Below the pieces are notes generated by a model. It saw only the letters and a program-made list of their open reading frames with translations. It did not search any database and was not told where the DNA came from. Below, piece after piece: positions 42,865 through 52,083 of a stretch of 64,000 bases of DNA. How positions within the stretch are numbered: the stretch's first letter is position 1; the number at the start of each line of letters is the position of its first letter. The stretch spans positions 58,679 through 122,678 of the forward strand of contig WRBC01000006.1 in NCBI GenBank assembly GCA_009779855.1, read 5' to 3'. Source of the stretch: Coriobacteriia bacterium. Lineage in GTDB: Bacteria > Actinomycetota > Coriobacteriia > WRKU01 > WQUG01. The translations under genes and the position numbers were made by a program.

Positions 42865-43190
42865 GGGGTTCCCTCCTCAAGACGTTTTAATAGAGTGACA
42901 TACCCCGTATTGCCATACTGCAGGCACTTTGAAACACGGGCGATAGTTGCAGCAGATGCTCCTGTTTCTTTCTCAATCGCTGCGTAGGCAAGACCATCCA
43001 GAAGTAGCCGTGCCACCTGTAAGCGCCCCGCCATCTCACTAAGTTCTCGCGGAGTAGTTACATCAAGCATAAAATTAAACAATTCATCATTGCCGCGAGC
43101 TAATCGCAAGGCACTAAGCAGTTCTTCTACTGAATCTGTTCGCAAAGGATGCTGTGAGGTATTCTGTGCTTCATTAGCTATATTAGACAT
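42861..43190 (-). CDS. YerC/YecD family TrpR-like regulator
   Basis: The 109-residue protein contains the TrpR-type helix-turn-helix of the YerC/YecD family: TPRELSEMAGRLQVARLLLDGLAY, then IEKETGASAATIARVSKCLQYG, which is very close to the family consensus. It should be a cytosolic DNA-binding protein; targets are not well known. It sits between the RelA/SpoT gene and dnaE, and overlaps dnaE by four bases. AGAGGAG lies before ATG. Confidence 0.9.
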   Translation of the reverse strand: MSNIANEAQNTSQHPLRTDSVEELLSALRLARGNDELFNFMLDVTTPRELSEMAGRLQVARLLLDGLAYAAIEKETGASAATIARVSKCLQYGNTGYVTLLKRLEEGTP

Positions 43191-43223
43191 GGGAGTAACT
43201 CCTCTTAAAATTGCATGGGGTTA

Positions 43224-45521
43224 TTAGTGCGTCTTCTTTTTGAGATTCTCGCCAGGCAACATACGCCTTGCTGCAAAAACACCTTCGACTCCACGAAGTG
43301 AGCTCAGTAGGGCATCTAGATTTGCCATCTCGCCTGTCTCGAAAAGGAAGCGCATATCCACAATACCATCTTTATGGGTCGTTGTTGCAGATGACAGAAT
43401 ATTGACACCACTTTCTGCAACTTTCATTGTGACATCCTGCAGCAGGCGGAGCCTATCCAGTGCCTGTACAAATACTTCTATGTGATACGTTGCGTGCGTA
43501 CTACGATCCCACTCGACTTTTATGAAGCGCTCTGGTGTGTGCTGCAAATCCTTAACGTTAGGACAATTTGCGCGGTGCACCGAAACGCCGCGTCCGCGCG
43601 TGATAAAGCCCATAATGTCATCCCCTGGTACGGGGTTGCAGCACTTCGAAAGTCTTACTAGGATGTCGTCAATACCAGCAACGCGGATTCCCCCACCTGT
43701 TGGCTTTGGTCTACGGGCATGGCGCGGGGCCATCATGGCAGTTTCTAGGGTAAACTCTGCCTCTGCCGCACTAGCAGCACCACCTGGTTTTTCCGCCACT
43801 TCCTCTGCAGCCAGGGCTTTTGCACCCTTGCTGTCTTTAGCAAGCAGACCAGAAGCACTTAGCTGCTTAAGTAAGCGCGTACCCACAAGACGTGCAGACA
43901 GCTTCGATGAACCAATTTGCGCGTAGAGCTCATCAATGGTGTTGTAGTGCATATCACGGGCAACAAGTTCTAATTCTTTTTCTACTTTGCGTGTAGCGAT
44001 GCTTACCCCATGCTTGCGCATGATTTTCATAAGCATGTCACGGCCACTTGTTATATCGTCAGATCGCGTACTCTTTGATAGATAGCTACGAATCTTGCTC
44101 CGTGCACTAGGAGTAACAACAATATCAAGCCAATCACGACTAGGACTCGAGTTCTTATTGGTCAAGATCTCTATCTGGTCGCCCATCTCTAGCTGATAGG
44201 CCAAAGGAACAATGGTGCCATTCACTTTTGCGCCTACCGTCTGATGACCGACCTCTGTATGAATGCTATAGGCAAAATCAAGCGGTGTCGCACCTTTCTT
44301 CAAGGGCTTTACGTCACCACGAGGCGAAAAAACAAAAACCTCTTCATCAAAGAGATCAATACGAAGCGCGTCCATAAACTCAACAGGATCACTGGTTTCA
44401 TTTTGCCAGTCTAGGATTTGGCGCAGCCACGACAGGCGATCATCCATTTTGTCATCAGCGCTTGCCGGCTTGCCCTCTTTGTAGCGCCAATGTGCAGCAA
44501 TACCGTATTCGGCACGGCGATGCATTTCTACCGTACGAATCTGGATCTCGAGAGGTCTTCCTGTTGGTCCAATTACCGTCGTGTGAAGTGATTGGTACAT
44601 ATTAAATTTCGGCATGGCAATGTAATCTTTGAAGCGTCCCGGCATAGGCTTGTATAGGTTGTGCACCATACCCAATACACCATATACATCCTTGACCGAG
44701 TCTACGATAATGCGCAGAGCAATTAGATCATGGATCTCGCTGAAGTCCTTGCCGCGGTTTTGCATTTTTTGGTAAATACTGTATAGATGCTTTGGGCGTC
44801 CTTGAATTTTCGCCTGGATACTTACCGTGTCTAAGACATCTGCGATCTCTGTCATGATAGCTTTACCGTAAGCCTCGCGTGCCTCACGACTTTCCTGCAC
44901 CATAAGCTCTACTTGATGATATTTGTCGGGAGAAAGATAGGAAAACGCCAAATCTTCAAGCTCCCACTTGATTGCAGAGATGCCAAACCTATGGGCAAGG
45001 GGCGCAAATATCTCCATTGTTTCTTGCGACTTAAGAATGCGCTTGTGTTCTGGCAGAGCGTCGAGGGTTCGCATATTGTGCAAGCGGTCAGCCAGTTTAA
45101 TCAAAATCACACGCACATCTTTTGCCATGGCAATAACCATTTTGCGCATAGAGTCTGACTGCTGCTCGTCACGGGTGGTATAGCTCACTTTACCAAGCTT
45201 CGTTACACCGTCAACGAGGTCAGCCACCTCTTCACCGAACTCTTCTTTAACTTCAGCTATAGTAATGTCATCGTTGTCTTCAACGGCGTCATGCAGAAGT
45301 GCCGCCTGAATAGTTGCCGAATCCATATTGAGTCCTGACAGGATGTCAGCAACCTCAAGAGGATGTCTAATAAAGGGCTCCCCTGATTTGCGAAATTGCC
45401 CCCCGTGAGCTTTTTCTGCAAAGTCATAGGCCTTACGAATCGCTTCAATGTTTGCATTTGGATTTGAGGTCAGTACATCGCTTATTAAGACCTCAATGTC
45501 TAAAGGAATTGGCTCGCTCAT
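43224..45521 (-). CDS. relA: Bifunctional (p)ppGpp synthetase/hydrolase (RelA/SpoT)
   Basis: The 765-residue stringent-response enzyme has all domains of the Rel/Spo type. The HD hydrolase (about 35-155) has HGGQFRKSGEPFIRHPLEVA and ALLHDAVEDND; the synthetase (about 235-355) has GRPKHLYSIYQKMQ and YQSLHTTVIGPTGRPLEIQIRT (seen in parts); TGS (about 395-455) has VFSPRGDVKPLKKGATPLDFAY; a zinc-finger-like CCNPVPGDDIMGFITRGRGVSVHR region and a C-terminal ACT domain follow. The start overlaps the preceding gene by four bases (ATGA). The symbol could also be rel or spoT. Confidence 0.96.
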   Translation of the reverse strand: MSEPIPLDIEVLISDVLTSNPNANIEAIRKAYDFAEKAHGGQFRKSGEPFIRHPLEVADILSGLNMDSATIQAALLHDAVEDNDDITIAEVKEEFGEEVADLVDGVTKLGKVSYTTRDEQQSDSMRKMVIAMAKDVRVILIKLADRLHNMRTLDALPEHKRILKSQETMEIFAPLAHRFGISAIKWELEDLAFSYLSPDKYHQVELMVQESREAREAYGKAIMTEIADVLDTVSIQAKIQGRPKHLYSIYQKMQNRGKDFSEIHDLIALRIIVDSVKDVYGVLGMVHNLYKPMPGRFKDYIAMPKFNMYQSLHTTVIGPTGRPLEIQIRTVEMHRRAEYGIAAHWRYKEGKPASADDKMDDRLSWLRQILDWQNETSDPVEFMDALRIDLFDEEVFVFSPRGDVKPLKKGATPLDFAYSIHTEVGHQTVGAKVNGTIVPLAYQLEMGDQIEILTNKNSSPSRDWLDIVVTPSARSKIRSYLSKSTRSDDITSGRDMLMKIMRKHGVSIATRKVEKELELVARDMHYNTIDELYAQIGSSKLSARLVGTRLLKQLSASGLLAKDSKGAKALAAEEVAEKPGGAASAAEAEFTLETAMMAPRHARRPKPTGGGIRVAGIDDILVRLSKCCNPVPGDDIMGFITRGRGVSVHRANCPNVKDLQHTPERFIKVEWDRSTHATYHIEVFVQALDRLRLLQDVTMKVAESGVNILSSATTTHKDGIVDMRFLFETGEMANLDALLSSLRGVEGVFAARRMLPGENLKKKTH

Positions 45522-46888
45522 ACCACCTGCACGAGTTCATTATCTTTATTCAGGAGGTTTTTGTCTTTGTTTAGATGCTGGTAGAGCAGGAAGCCACCTA
45601 CCCCAAGCAAGACCACTACCACAACGATTGCCGCAAGCAATATAAGACCGTTGCCAGCTTCGCTTTCCACCGCAGCTTCATTTGTCTGCCTAGCTACAGG
45701 CGGCGGAGCAGTGTCTGCCTCTCCTGTATTCCCAGATACAATAAGGGGGTCTTGATCCGCTTCTCCTTCTTCTTCAACGCTTTCTGCGACAGGCGTTGAT
45801 TCTGTGCTCGCAGCAGCCTCAGTAGTTATGGGTGTCCTCTGTACAGTAGCAGGACGCGATGAAAAGCCCGGGGTCCTATTGGGATTACTGCCAGAAGCAG
45901 GAACAGGGGTAACCGGTATGTCACCTTCATCTGGTGCTACAGGCGGGACTACTGGTGGCACCGGAGGAGTCACCGTGGCTGACCTGTTGTCGATGGTCGT
46001 CACCAAAACAGTGGTCATTACCCTAGCAATCTCATCAGAAGAAAGTTCAGGACTTGCAGCAGTAGGCGTCGAGGGAACACTAAGGGAAAGTGTGCGTGCG
46101 TCAATTTTGTCGCACTGGATAAAGTCCGTCAGTTCTTGCTGGTTTACAGCAATTTCCTTCGTTAATGATTCTCCAGACTCCACATGATAGGCACGCGCAA
46201 AGGTTCTTTCCAGTACGGACTGAGCAGTAAGACCCGCCCTATCAGAAAAAGGTTTCCTAAAGTTGTGGGCATAGAAAACAACGCCCTCTTCAACAGTGGT
46301 GCGATCATCAACAACAAAAACGTTGATAGTTGCTGTAGGATAACTGGTTGTCTCGCTACTAGGTTCACTGTAAGAATCTACCGTTAGTGCATTGTCGCCT
46401 TCTATAGTCAAAACTACTTCATAGGCGCCGATTGCAGAGCGCACATTGCTTTCTTTAACAGCAAGAGTCAGCTGTCGCGAGAGATTATTGTCGTCGTATG
46501 CCGAAGCGTAAGATAAAGCCACTGCGTCCATATTAGGGACGTCGTCAAGGTGCACTACAAAGTTGCTGGCAGTAAGCGTATAGTGCGAAGTTGCGCCAGC
46601 GCGAACGACATCAGCATAAGGATCGTCGCCTGTAACAAGCGTGCCCACCTTTGCAGCAGCCTGCGCGCGAGCAAGTTCTACATGAAAGTTGCTAACAAGT
46701 TCAGGAAACGCGCCTTGGGCTGGTGTCGCTGACAACAAAGTTACCGCAAGCGCCACAACAAGACTAAGAACAAAAGTGGCACGCATGCATAACAAACGCA
46801 GAAGTGCACCTGGAAATCTGCAGGACACAGAGCCATCCGCAGTCAGTGCCGCCTGTTTTGAGTATCTTTTTAGCCTTGCCGTGCTCAT
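45518..46888 (-). CDS. Hypothetical secreted protein with signal peptide and C-terminal anchor
   Basis: I do not recognise this protein of about 456 residues. A signal-like hydrophobic stretch (about residues 29-60, MRATFVLSLVVALAVTLLSA then TPAQGA) precedes an extracytoplasmic domain of about 240 residues with many beta-strand patterns (NFVVHLDDVPNMDAVALSYA, YEVVLTIEGDNALTVD, ATINVFVVDDRTTVEEGVVF). A long Pro/Thr/Ser/Glu-rich linker follows (about 300-410), then one transmembrane span (LILLAAIVVVVVLLGVGGFL) and a short charged tail. ATG at 46888 is chosen for its AGGGGC site; an internal ATG at 46786 would give a shorter signal. Its end overlaps the relA start by four bases, so the two are translationally coupled. 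Confidence 0.65.
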   Translation of the reverse strand: MSTARLKRYSKQAALTADGSVSCRFPGALLRLLCMRATFVLSLVVALAVTLLSATPAQGAFPELVSNFHVELARAQAAAKVGTLVTGDDPYADVVRAGATSHYTLTASNFVVHLDDVPNMDAVALSYASAYDDNNLSRQLTLAVKESNVRSAIGAYEVVLTIEGDNALTVDSYSEPSSETTSYPTATINVFVVDDRTTVEEGVVFYAHNFRKPFSDRAGLTAQSVLERTFARAYHVESGESLTKEIAVNQQELTDFIQCDKIDARTLSLSVPSTPTAASPELSSDEIARVMTTVLVTTIDNRSATVTPPVPPVVPPVAPDEGDIPVTPVPASGSNPNRTPGFSSRPATVQRTPITTEAAASTESTPVAESVEEEGEADQDPLIVSGNTGEADTAPPPVARQTNEAAVESEAGNGLILLAAIVVVVVLLGVGGFLLYQHLNKDKNLLNKDNELVQVV

Positions 46889-46927
46889 TCGAGTGCCCCT
46901 ATCCACCCCACATTAATCATGCCCACT

Positions 46928-46933
46928 ATTATA
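46928..46933 (-). promoter_or_regulatory. Candidate -10 box for the 45518-46888 gene and relA
   Basis: Minus-strand TATAAT about 40 bases before the chosen start. The -35 region is not recognisable. It would drive the unknown gene, relA, yerC and dnaE. Confidence 0.4.
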
Positions 46934-46960
46934 GCGAAGATGACACGTTTAGACTGGGTT

Positions 46961-47602
46961 TTAGGACTTAATTTTCCTCTCAAGCTCTTCAACGCGCTTG
47001 CATAATTGATCAATGGTACATTTCACTGGGTCGGGCAGAATTTCTTTAGGTAAATCACCCTTTGACGCGTGACCCTCAGAATCCTTAGCTTTTGAACCTA
47101 CAATCTTTGCAGGAATACCAACGACGGTAGCACCCTCTGGAACGTCCCTTACTACAACAGCCCCACCACCAACTTTTGCGTTATTCTCTAGGGTTATCGC
47201 CCCAAGAACCGAGGCGTTTACGCCAACTACTACCCCATTTCCTAAAGTGGGATGACGCTTGCCCGTTTCCTTGCCTGTTCCGCCCAAGGTAACCCCCTGG
47301 TAAAGAGTAACGTCATCACCAATGATGGTAGTCTCACCAATGACAACACCCATACCGTGGTCAATAAAAAAGCGTCTACCAATCACTGCCCCCGGATGGA
47401 TTTCGATACCCGTAAGAAAGCGTACAATCTGTGAACCCAGGCGTGCAAAAAAAGTAAGTCGCCTTTTATAGAGCCAGTGGTGAATGCGGTGTAGTGCAAT
47501 CGCATGTAGTCCTGGATAATTTACCAGGGCATTTATGACACCAGTCGCTGCGGGATCATTTGTCTGTATTACTTCAACGCTATCGCGTATTGTTCTAAAC
47601 AT
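46961..47602 (-). CDS. cysE: Serine O-acetyltransferase
   Basis: CysE acetylates serine, the first step of cysteine synthesis. The 213-residue EpsC-type protein has the N-terminal helices ([17 protein letters not shown]), then the left-handed hexapeptide repeat domain with [24 protein letters not shown] (seen as [14 protein letters not shown]), [22 protein letters not shown], and [19 protein letters not shown]. The final about 40 residues are charged and form a probable coiled coil ([15 protein letters not shown]). It stands alone after ispF. Confidence 0.95.
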   Translation of the reverse strand: MFRTIRDSVEVIQTNDPAATGVINALVNYPGLHAIALHRIHHWLYKRRLTFFARLGSQIVRFLTGIEIHPGAVIGRRFFIDHGMGVVIGETTIIGDDVTLYQGVTLGGTGKETGKRHPTLGNGVVVGVNASVLGAITLENNAKVGGGAVVVRDVPEGATVVGIPAKIVGSKAKDSEGHASKGDLPKEILPDPVKCTIDQLCKRVEELERKIKS

Positions 47603-47655
47603 TACCTTTCCTCTTTCAGGTCTATACCTTCAGGCTATTTGCGCTCAAACAAAGT

Positions 47656-48150
47656 TTATGCGCTGCAAAGCAAGACAGTTGCGTGAGCCGCTATACCTTC
47701 CTTGCGACCCGCAAAACCCAGGCCCTCTGTCGTGGTCGCCTTTAGCCCCACCATGCTAACATCTACCGACAAAGCATCAGCTAGATTTTTACGCATTTCT
47801 TCGCGGTAGGGCGAAAGTTTTGGAGCCTGAGCTACAAGAATGCAGTCTGCATCCAGAATTTGATAACCAGTATCTACAATATGCTGCGCTGCTATGCGCA
47901 ACAGACCTATTGAGTTTGCACCCTTAAAACTTGCATCGGTATCAGGGAATAGCTGTCCAATATCATGGGCGCCCTCAATACGCGCCGCACCAAGCAATGC
48001 GTCTGCCAAAGCATGCGCCAGTACATCTGCGTCAGAATGCCCCTCTAGTCCCACCTCATGAGGAATGGTTACTCCCCCTAAAGTGAGATCCCTATGAGGG
48101 GCAAATGCATGAACATCATATCCTGTACCGATACGCAATCCCTTAATCAT
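47656..48150 (-). CDS. ispF: 2-C-methyl-D-erythritol 2,4-cyclodiphosphate synthase
   Basis: IspF forms the cyclodiphosphate ring in the MEP isoprenoid pathway. GTGYDVHAFAP holds the metal-binding D-x-H, LGGVTIPHEVGLEGHSDADVLAHALADALLGA (seen as GHSDADVLAHA) and LFPDTDASFKGANS are active-site segments, and KATTTEGLGFAGRKEGIAAHA is the C-terminal signature. Length 164 is typical. Its start overlaps the ispD stop by eight bases. Confidence 0.97.
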   Translation of the reverse strand: MIKGLRIGTGYDVHAFAPHRDLTLGGVTIPHEVGLEGHSDADVLAHALADALLGAARIEGAHDIGQLFPDTDASFKGANSIGLLRIAAQHIVDTGYQILDADCILVAQAPKLSPYREEMRKNLADALSVDVSMVGLKATTTEGLGFAGRKEGIAAHATVLLCSA

Positions 48151-48886
48151 GGGGCTGTCCTACCTTCGTCTGTGTCAACATCACCTCTGCAAATTCGAGA
48201 TCTTCAGAGGTTGTAACCTTTATATTATTACGTGAACCCGCGAACATGCGCACTTTGCCACCCGCATACTCACAGTAAGAAGCATCATCAGTTCCCTGAT
48301 ATCCTTCTAGCTGTGCCTTTTTATAGGCGCTCATAAGAGTCTTTCGCCAAAAAATTTGAGGAGTCTGTGCATGCCAATAAAGAGATCTGTCAGGCGTATT
48401 TGTTACACAGCCATCCTTAACAGACTTTAGGGTGTCAACTGCGGGATTCCCCACAACAACACCAGCCAAGCCACAGTCATGAACCAGTTCCTGAGCAGCA
48501 GCATGTGCGCACAGTCCATCAAGCAGAGGGCGTGCACCGTCATGGACAGCAACAATGTCTACTTCTTCGCCTAAGGCTTCAAGTCCAGCCCTAACGGATT
48601 CTTCACGTGTAGAGCCACCTGCAACAAAACTAAGCGGCTTTTCCGTACGTACATAATCGCTTAGAATCTGAGCGTACTCTTCCACCCGTTCAGGATCGCA
48701 GACTACAACGATGCTCTGAATACTCTCTGCTGAGGCTAGTGCATCTATTGCCCATGCTGCCACAGGCCTACCTGCAACCTCGAGTAACTGCTTACCGCCT
48801 GCCGCACCAAGGCGTGTACCCTGGCCGCCTGCGGCAACAATCCCTGCGACCTTTACCGCAGGTGATACTGTAGTCTTGCTGGTCAC
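48143..48886 (-). CDS. ispD: 2-C-methyl-D-erythritol 4-phosphate cytidylyltransferase
   Basis: IspD couples CTP to methylerythritol phosphate. VAGIVAAGGQGTRLGAAGGKQLLEVAGRPV is the nucleotidyltransferase start (key residues GQGTRLG and KQ), VAVHDGARPLL is the metal/CTP site, and LYWHAQTPQIFW and GTDDASYCEYAG are the substrate motifs. The GTG start follows the clpC stop directly (TAGGTG), with AGGAGCC upstream, so clpC, ispD and ispF form one unit. Usual length of about 230 is exceeded slightly. Confidence 0.95.
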   Translation of the reverse strand: MTSKTTVSPAVKVAGIVAAGGQGTRLGAAGGKQLLEVAGRPVAAWAIDALASAESIQSIVVVCDPERVEEYAQILSDYVRTEKPLSFVAGGSTREESVRAGLEALGEEVDIVAVHDGARPLLDGLCAHAAAQELVHDCGLAGVVVGNPAVDTLKSVKDGCVTNTPDRSLYWHAQTPQIFWRKTLMSAYKKAQLEGYQGTDDASYCEYAGGKVRMFAGSRNNIKVTTSEDLEFAEVMLTQTKVGQPHD

Positions 48887-51514
48887 CTAGGCTCCTGCCC
48901 CGGAACTTCCCCCACGAGTAGGCTTTCTGCTGGACTTCCCTGCATTACGCGGAGTAAAGCCTGCTTCTATCGATTCATTTATGATATCTGAGAAAGCACT
49001 CACATCACTTTTCTCACCCTTTACCTTTTTGAAGCACAGGTGTGAGTTATCTTTAGAGTCATTTTCTAAACGATTAGAGGGAGAGTCGCCCTTTGTTGCT
49101 TTTTTCTTGCTTTTTTCTTTTGCGGAAGGCTTTTCTAGATGGGCTTCGATAACGTCCCCACTTTTCCACTTACCTTCCAGCAACTCTTCAGAAAGCACAT
49201 CATCGATATAGCGCTGGATAGCACGACGCAAGGGACGTGCCCCTGAACCCTTATCATAACCCTTGCCTGCAAGGAATTCGCGCGCGTCCTCTGTCAGACG
49301 CAAAGACAGTCCCTGCAAGGCTAGTTGTTCTTGGGTGGTGCGCAGCATAATGTCTACAATATCTTTAATCTGATCTTTTGTAAGTGCATCAAAAATTACA
49401 ACCTCATCTAGACGATTAAGAAACTCTGGACGGAACAGGTCCCTTAATTCCGTCGTAATCTTTTCGCGCAGCTGATCGCTAGAGAAACTGTCACGCTGCA
49501 TCCCAAACCCAAGGCTAACGCCCTTTGTGATATCGCGTGCGCCCACATTACTTGTCATGATTAAGACAGTATTGCGAAAATCAACCTTACGCCCCTGGCT
49601 ATCAGTCAGACGTCCTTCTTCTAAAATCTGCAGCAAGATATTGAAAACATCGGGGTGCGCTTTTTCAATCTCGTCAAAAAGGATTACGCTGTAGGGTCTG
49701 CGGCGTACACGTTCTGTCAGTTGACCACCCTCATCATAACCAATATACCCTGGAGGCGAGCCCACTAGACGCGAAACACTATGCTTTTCCATGAATTCAC
49801 TCATGTCAAGTGAGATGAGTGCTGACTCACTGCCAAAAATAACCTCTGCCAGTGCTTTTGCTGTCTCAGTCTTCCCTACACCTGAAGGTCCCAGGAAAAT
49901 GAAACTACCACCTGGTCGACGGGGATCTTTAAGCCCTGCACGACTTCTACGAATCGCGCGTGAGACAACATCGATTGCTTTGTCTTGACCAATGATGCGA
50001 CTGTGCATCTCTGCCTCGATATTCATGAGACGCTTCGACTCTTCTGAAGTGAGCTCCGTTACCGGAATACCCGTCCACACGCTAAGCACTTCTGCAATCT
50101 CTGCAGGAGTAATCTCTGCTGGATTATCATCATCATTCTTCTTCCAGGCAGCAATAAGCTCTTTGCGCTTTGTAATAAGCTTGTTCTCTTTATCACGCAG
50201 CTTACTGGCTTTTTCATATTCGCCTGCAATGATGGCCGCCTCTTTGTCGGCATCATATTCCTTGATCTTTTTATCAAGGTCACGAATCTCCGGGCTAACT
50301 GTCGCACGCATGATGCGCATTTTCGCACCTGCTTCATCAATCAAGTCAACTGCCTTATCAGGCATGAAGCGGTCAGATATATAGCGATCAGACAGCGTTA
50401 CTGCACTTGCTAAAGCTTCGTCTGTGTAACGCACAACATGGAAGGACTCGTAACTGTCAATAATCCCCTGCAAAATCCTTAGCGTTTCTGCATTGGTAGG
50501 CTCATTGACCTGAACTTGTTGAAAGCGGCGCTCTAAGGCGGCATCTTTTTCAATATGCTTGCGGTATTCCTCTGTGGTGGTGGCACCAATGGTCTGAAAT
50601 TCACCACGAGCAAGTGAGGGCTTCAAGATATTTGCTCCGTCAATAGAGCCCTCTGCAGAGCCACTACCAACAAGCATGTGAATCTCATCAATAAAAATGA
50701 TGACGTCACCACGCTTGCGAATTTCATCAATAACGCGCTTCATGCGCTCTTCAAATTCGCCGCGATATTTTGAGCCTGCAACCATTCCTGAGATATCCAG
50801 CGAATAGACCTGCTTAGCTCTTAGGGTCTCTGGGACAAGGTCTGCAGCAATAAGCTGAGCCAAGCCTTCTACAATAGCCGTCTTACCTACACCTGGCTCG
50901 CCAATAAGAACAGGGTTATTCTTCATGCGGCGGGACAGGATTTGAACAACGCGGTCAATCTCGCGCTTGCGGCCAATAATAGGATCAAGAACACCATCCA
51001 TAGCTTCACGTGTTAGATTGCGTCCAAATTCGTCAAGAAGCGACATGGAACGGGCACCCATACCAGCCTCTGCACCAACCTGTGCCGTAGACAATAACTG
51101 CACCATGGTGGCACGTACTCGCTCTAGGTCTAGGCCTAAGTTTATTAATGCCTGGGCTGCCGAACCTTCGGTCTCGTCAATAATGCCCAGCAGTAGGTGT
51201 TCTGGTCCCACATAACTATGGCCAAAGCGAACAGCCTCACGCATGGCGTGTTCAAGAACACGGCGTGCATGGGGCGAAAAGGTTAGATTTTCTACTGGTG
51301 GATCTTCATTGGTTTCTATTAGACGCTCGACCATGATGCGCACGTCTTCTGGGGTTACTTCTAGTTCATGCAGCGCGTCTACAACAACACCCGAGTCACC
51401 GATAAGACCTAGCAGCAGATGTTCTGTACCAACATAATTCTGCCCTAGGGCACGCGCTTCTTCTTGTGACGCCGCGATAGCTTTCTTCGCGGGTTCAGTA
51501 AAGCGTTCAAACAT
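48887..51514 (-). CDS. clpC: Clp protease ATPase subunit ClpC
   Basis: An AAA+ unfoldase of 875 residues that feeds ClpP. Two N-terminal Clp repeats (about 1-145, NYVGTEHLLLGLIGD and SYVGPEHLLLGIIDE) are followed by D1 with GEPGVGKTAIVEGLA, a UVR-containing middle domain (ASKLRDKENKLITKRKEL), and D2 with GPSGVGKTETAKALA and LLQILEEGRLTDSQGRKVDF. The C-terminal about 60 residues beyond SGDVIEAHLEKPS are an unusual Lys/Ser-rich extension that ends in a Gly/Ser/Arg-rich tail. No CtsR or McsAB gene is next to it. Confidence 0.96.
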   Translation of the reverse strand: MFERFTEPAKKAIAASQEEARALGQNYVGTEHLLLGLIGDSGVVVDALHELEVTPEDVRIMVERLIETNEDPPVENLTFSPHARRVLEHAMREAVRFGHSYVGPEHLLLGIIDETEGSAAQALINLGLDLERVRATMVQLLSTAQVGAEAGMGARSMSLLDEFGRNLTREAMDGVLDPIIGRKREIDRVVQILSRRMKNNPVLIGEPGVGKTAIVEGLAQLIAADLVPETLRAKQVYSLDISGMVAGSKYRGEFEERMKRVIDEIRKRGDVIIFIDEIHMLVGSGSAEGSIDGANILKPSLARGEFQTIGATTTEEYRKHIEKDAALERRFQQVQVNEPTNAETLRILQGIIDSYESFHVVRYTDEALASAVTLSDRYISDRFMPDKAVDLIDEAGAKMRIMRATVSPEIRDLDKKIKEYDADKEAAIIAGEYEKASKLRDKENKLITKRKELIAAWKKNDDDNPAEITPAEIAEVLSVWTGIPVTELTSEESKRLMNIEAEMHSRIIGQDKAIDVVSRAIRRSRAGLKDPRRPGGSFIFLGPSGVGKTETAKALAEVIFGSESALISLDMSEFMEKHSVSRLVGSPPGYIGYDEGGQLTERVRRRPYSVILFDEIEKAHPDVFNILLQILEEGRLTDSQGRKVDFRNTVLIMTSNVGARDITKGVSLGFGMQRDSFSSDQLREKITTELRDLFRPEFLNRLDEVVIFDALTKDQIKDIVDIMLRTTQEQLALQGLSLRLTEDAREFLAGKGYDKGSGARPLRRAIQRYIDDVLSEELLEGKWKSGDVIEAHLEKPSAKEKSKKKATKGDSPSNRLENDSKDNSHLCFKKVKGEKSDVSAFSDIINESIEAGFTPRNAGKSSRKPTRGGSSGAGA

Positions 51515-51690
51515 ATAGTGTTAACTCCTTCACTATGTTACTTCTGTCAATCTTACATTCTAGCACCTGAGTCCCCGTGCATAGCTGATGAACACAAGCT
51601 GGTGGCAAACTGTTAGTATTAGTACATCTGATATTTACCGCAAATTACCTGTACTATTTTGTCACTTTTATATCACATGAAAGGTTGCAT

Positions 51691-52062
51691 ATGTGCCTAG
51701 CAATTCCAGCCCAAATTAAAGAAAAAACAGGCGTTAACTTAGCCGTAGTTGACGTGATGGGAGTAACCCGGAAAATCTCTTTAGACCTTGTGCCTGGTGC
51801 CAACATTGACGACTGGGTGCTGATGCATGCTGGTTTTGCCATAGAGATTGTTGATGAAAAATTCGCAGCAGAAACCATTGAGCTTATTCATTCTGTCCAG
51901 TTCTCTGATGATGGCGGAACACTAACAGGGGCTGCACCTGTCCCCTTTGAAGGAACAATGAGTGGCGGCATAGAAGCAGTGCGAGAAGCTGCCATTAAAT
52001 CCGGTGCTGCAGGACGCAACGCGGGAGAACATGACTCCACTGCAGATAAAGAGCCTTCCTAA
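51691..52062 (+). CDS. hypC: Hydrogenase maturation chaperone HypC
   Basis: HypC delivers the Fe(CN)2CO group, with HypD, to NiFe-hydrogenase large subunits. The N-terminus MCLAIPAQI, with the essential Cys2, is the family hallmark. Then VVDVMGVTRKISLDLV and VGDYV-like DDWVLMHAGFAIEIVDE follow. ATG at 51691 is chosen over an upstream TTG because the Cys must be residue 2, and GAAAGG lies six bases before it. The C-terminal about 45 residues are an extra acidic tail. It begins a hypC-hypD-hypE run. Confidence 0.95.
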   Translation: MCLAIPAQIKEKTGVNLAVVDVMGVTRKISLDLVPGANIDDWVLMHAGFAIEIVDEKFAAETIELIHSVQFSDDGGTLTGAAPVPFEGTMSGGIEAVREAAIKSGAAGRNAGEHDSTADKEPS

Positions 52063-52083
52063 GCTTCAGAACAGGCCTAGAAT

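Noticed and set aside
43522..43926. Plus-strand open frame of 134 codons opposite relA
   Set aside because: It mirrors the third-position pattern of relA and has no motif.
51515..51690. CtsR, HspR or ClgR operator before clpC
   Set aside because: No heptad direct repeat or HAIR-like inverted repeat could be read in this gap.
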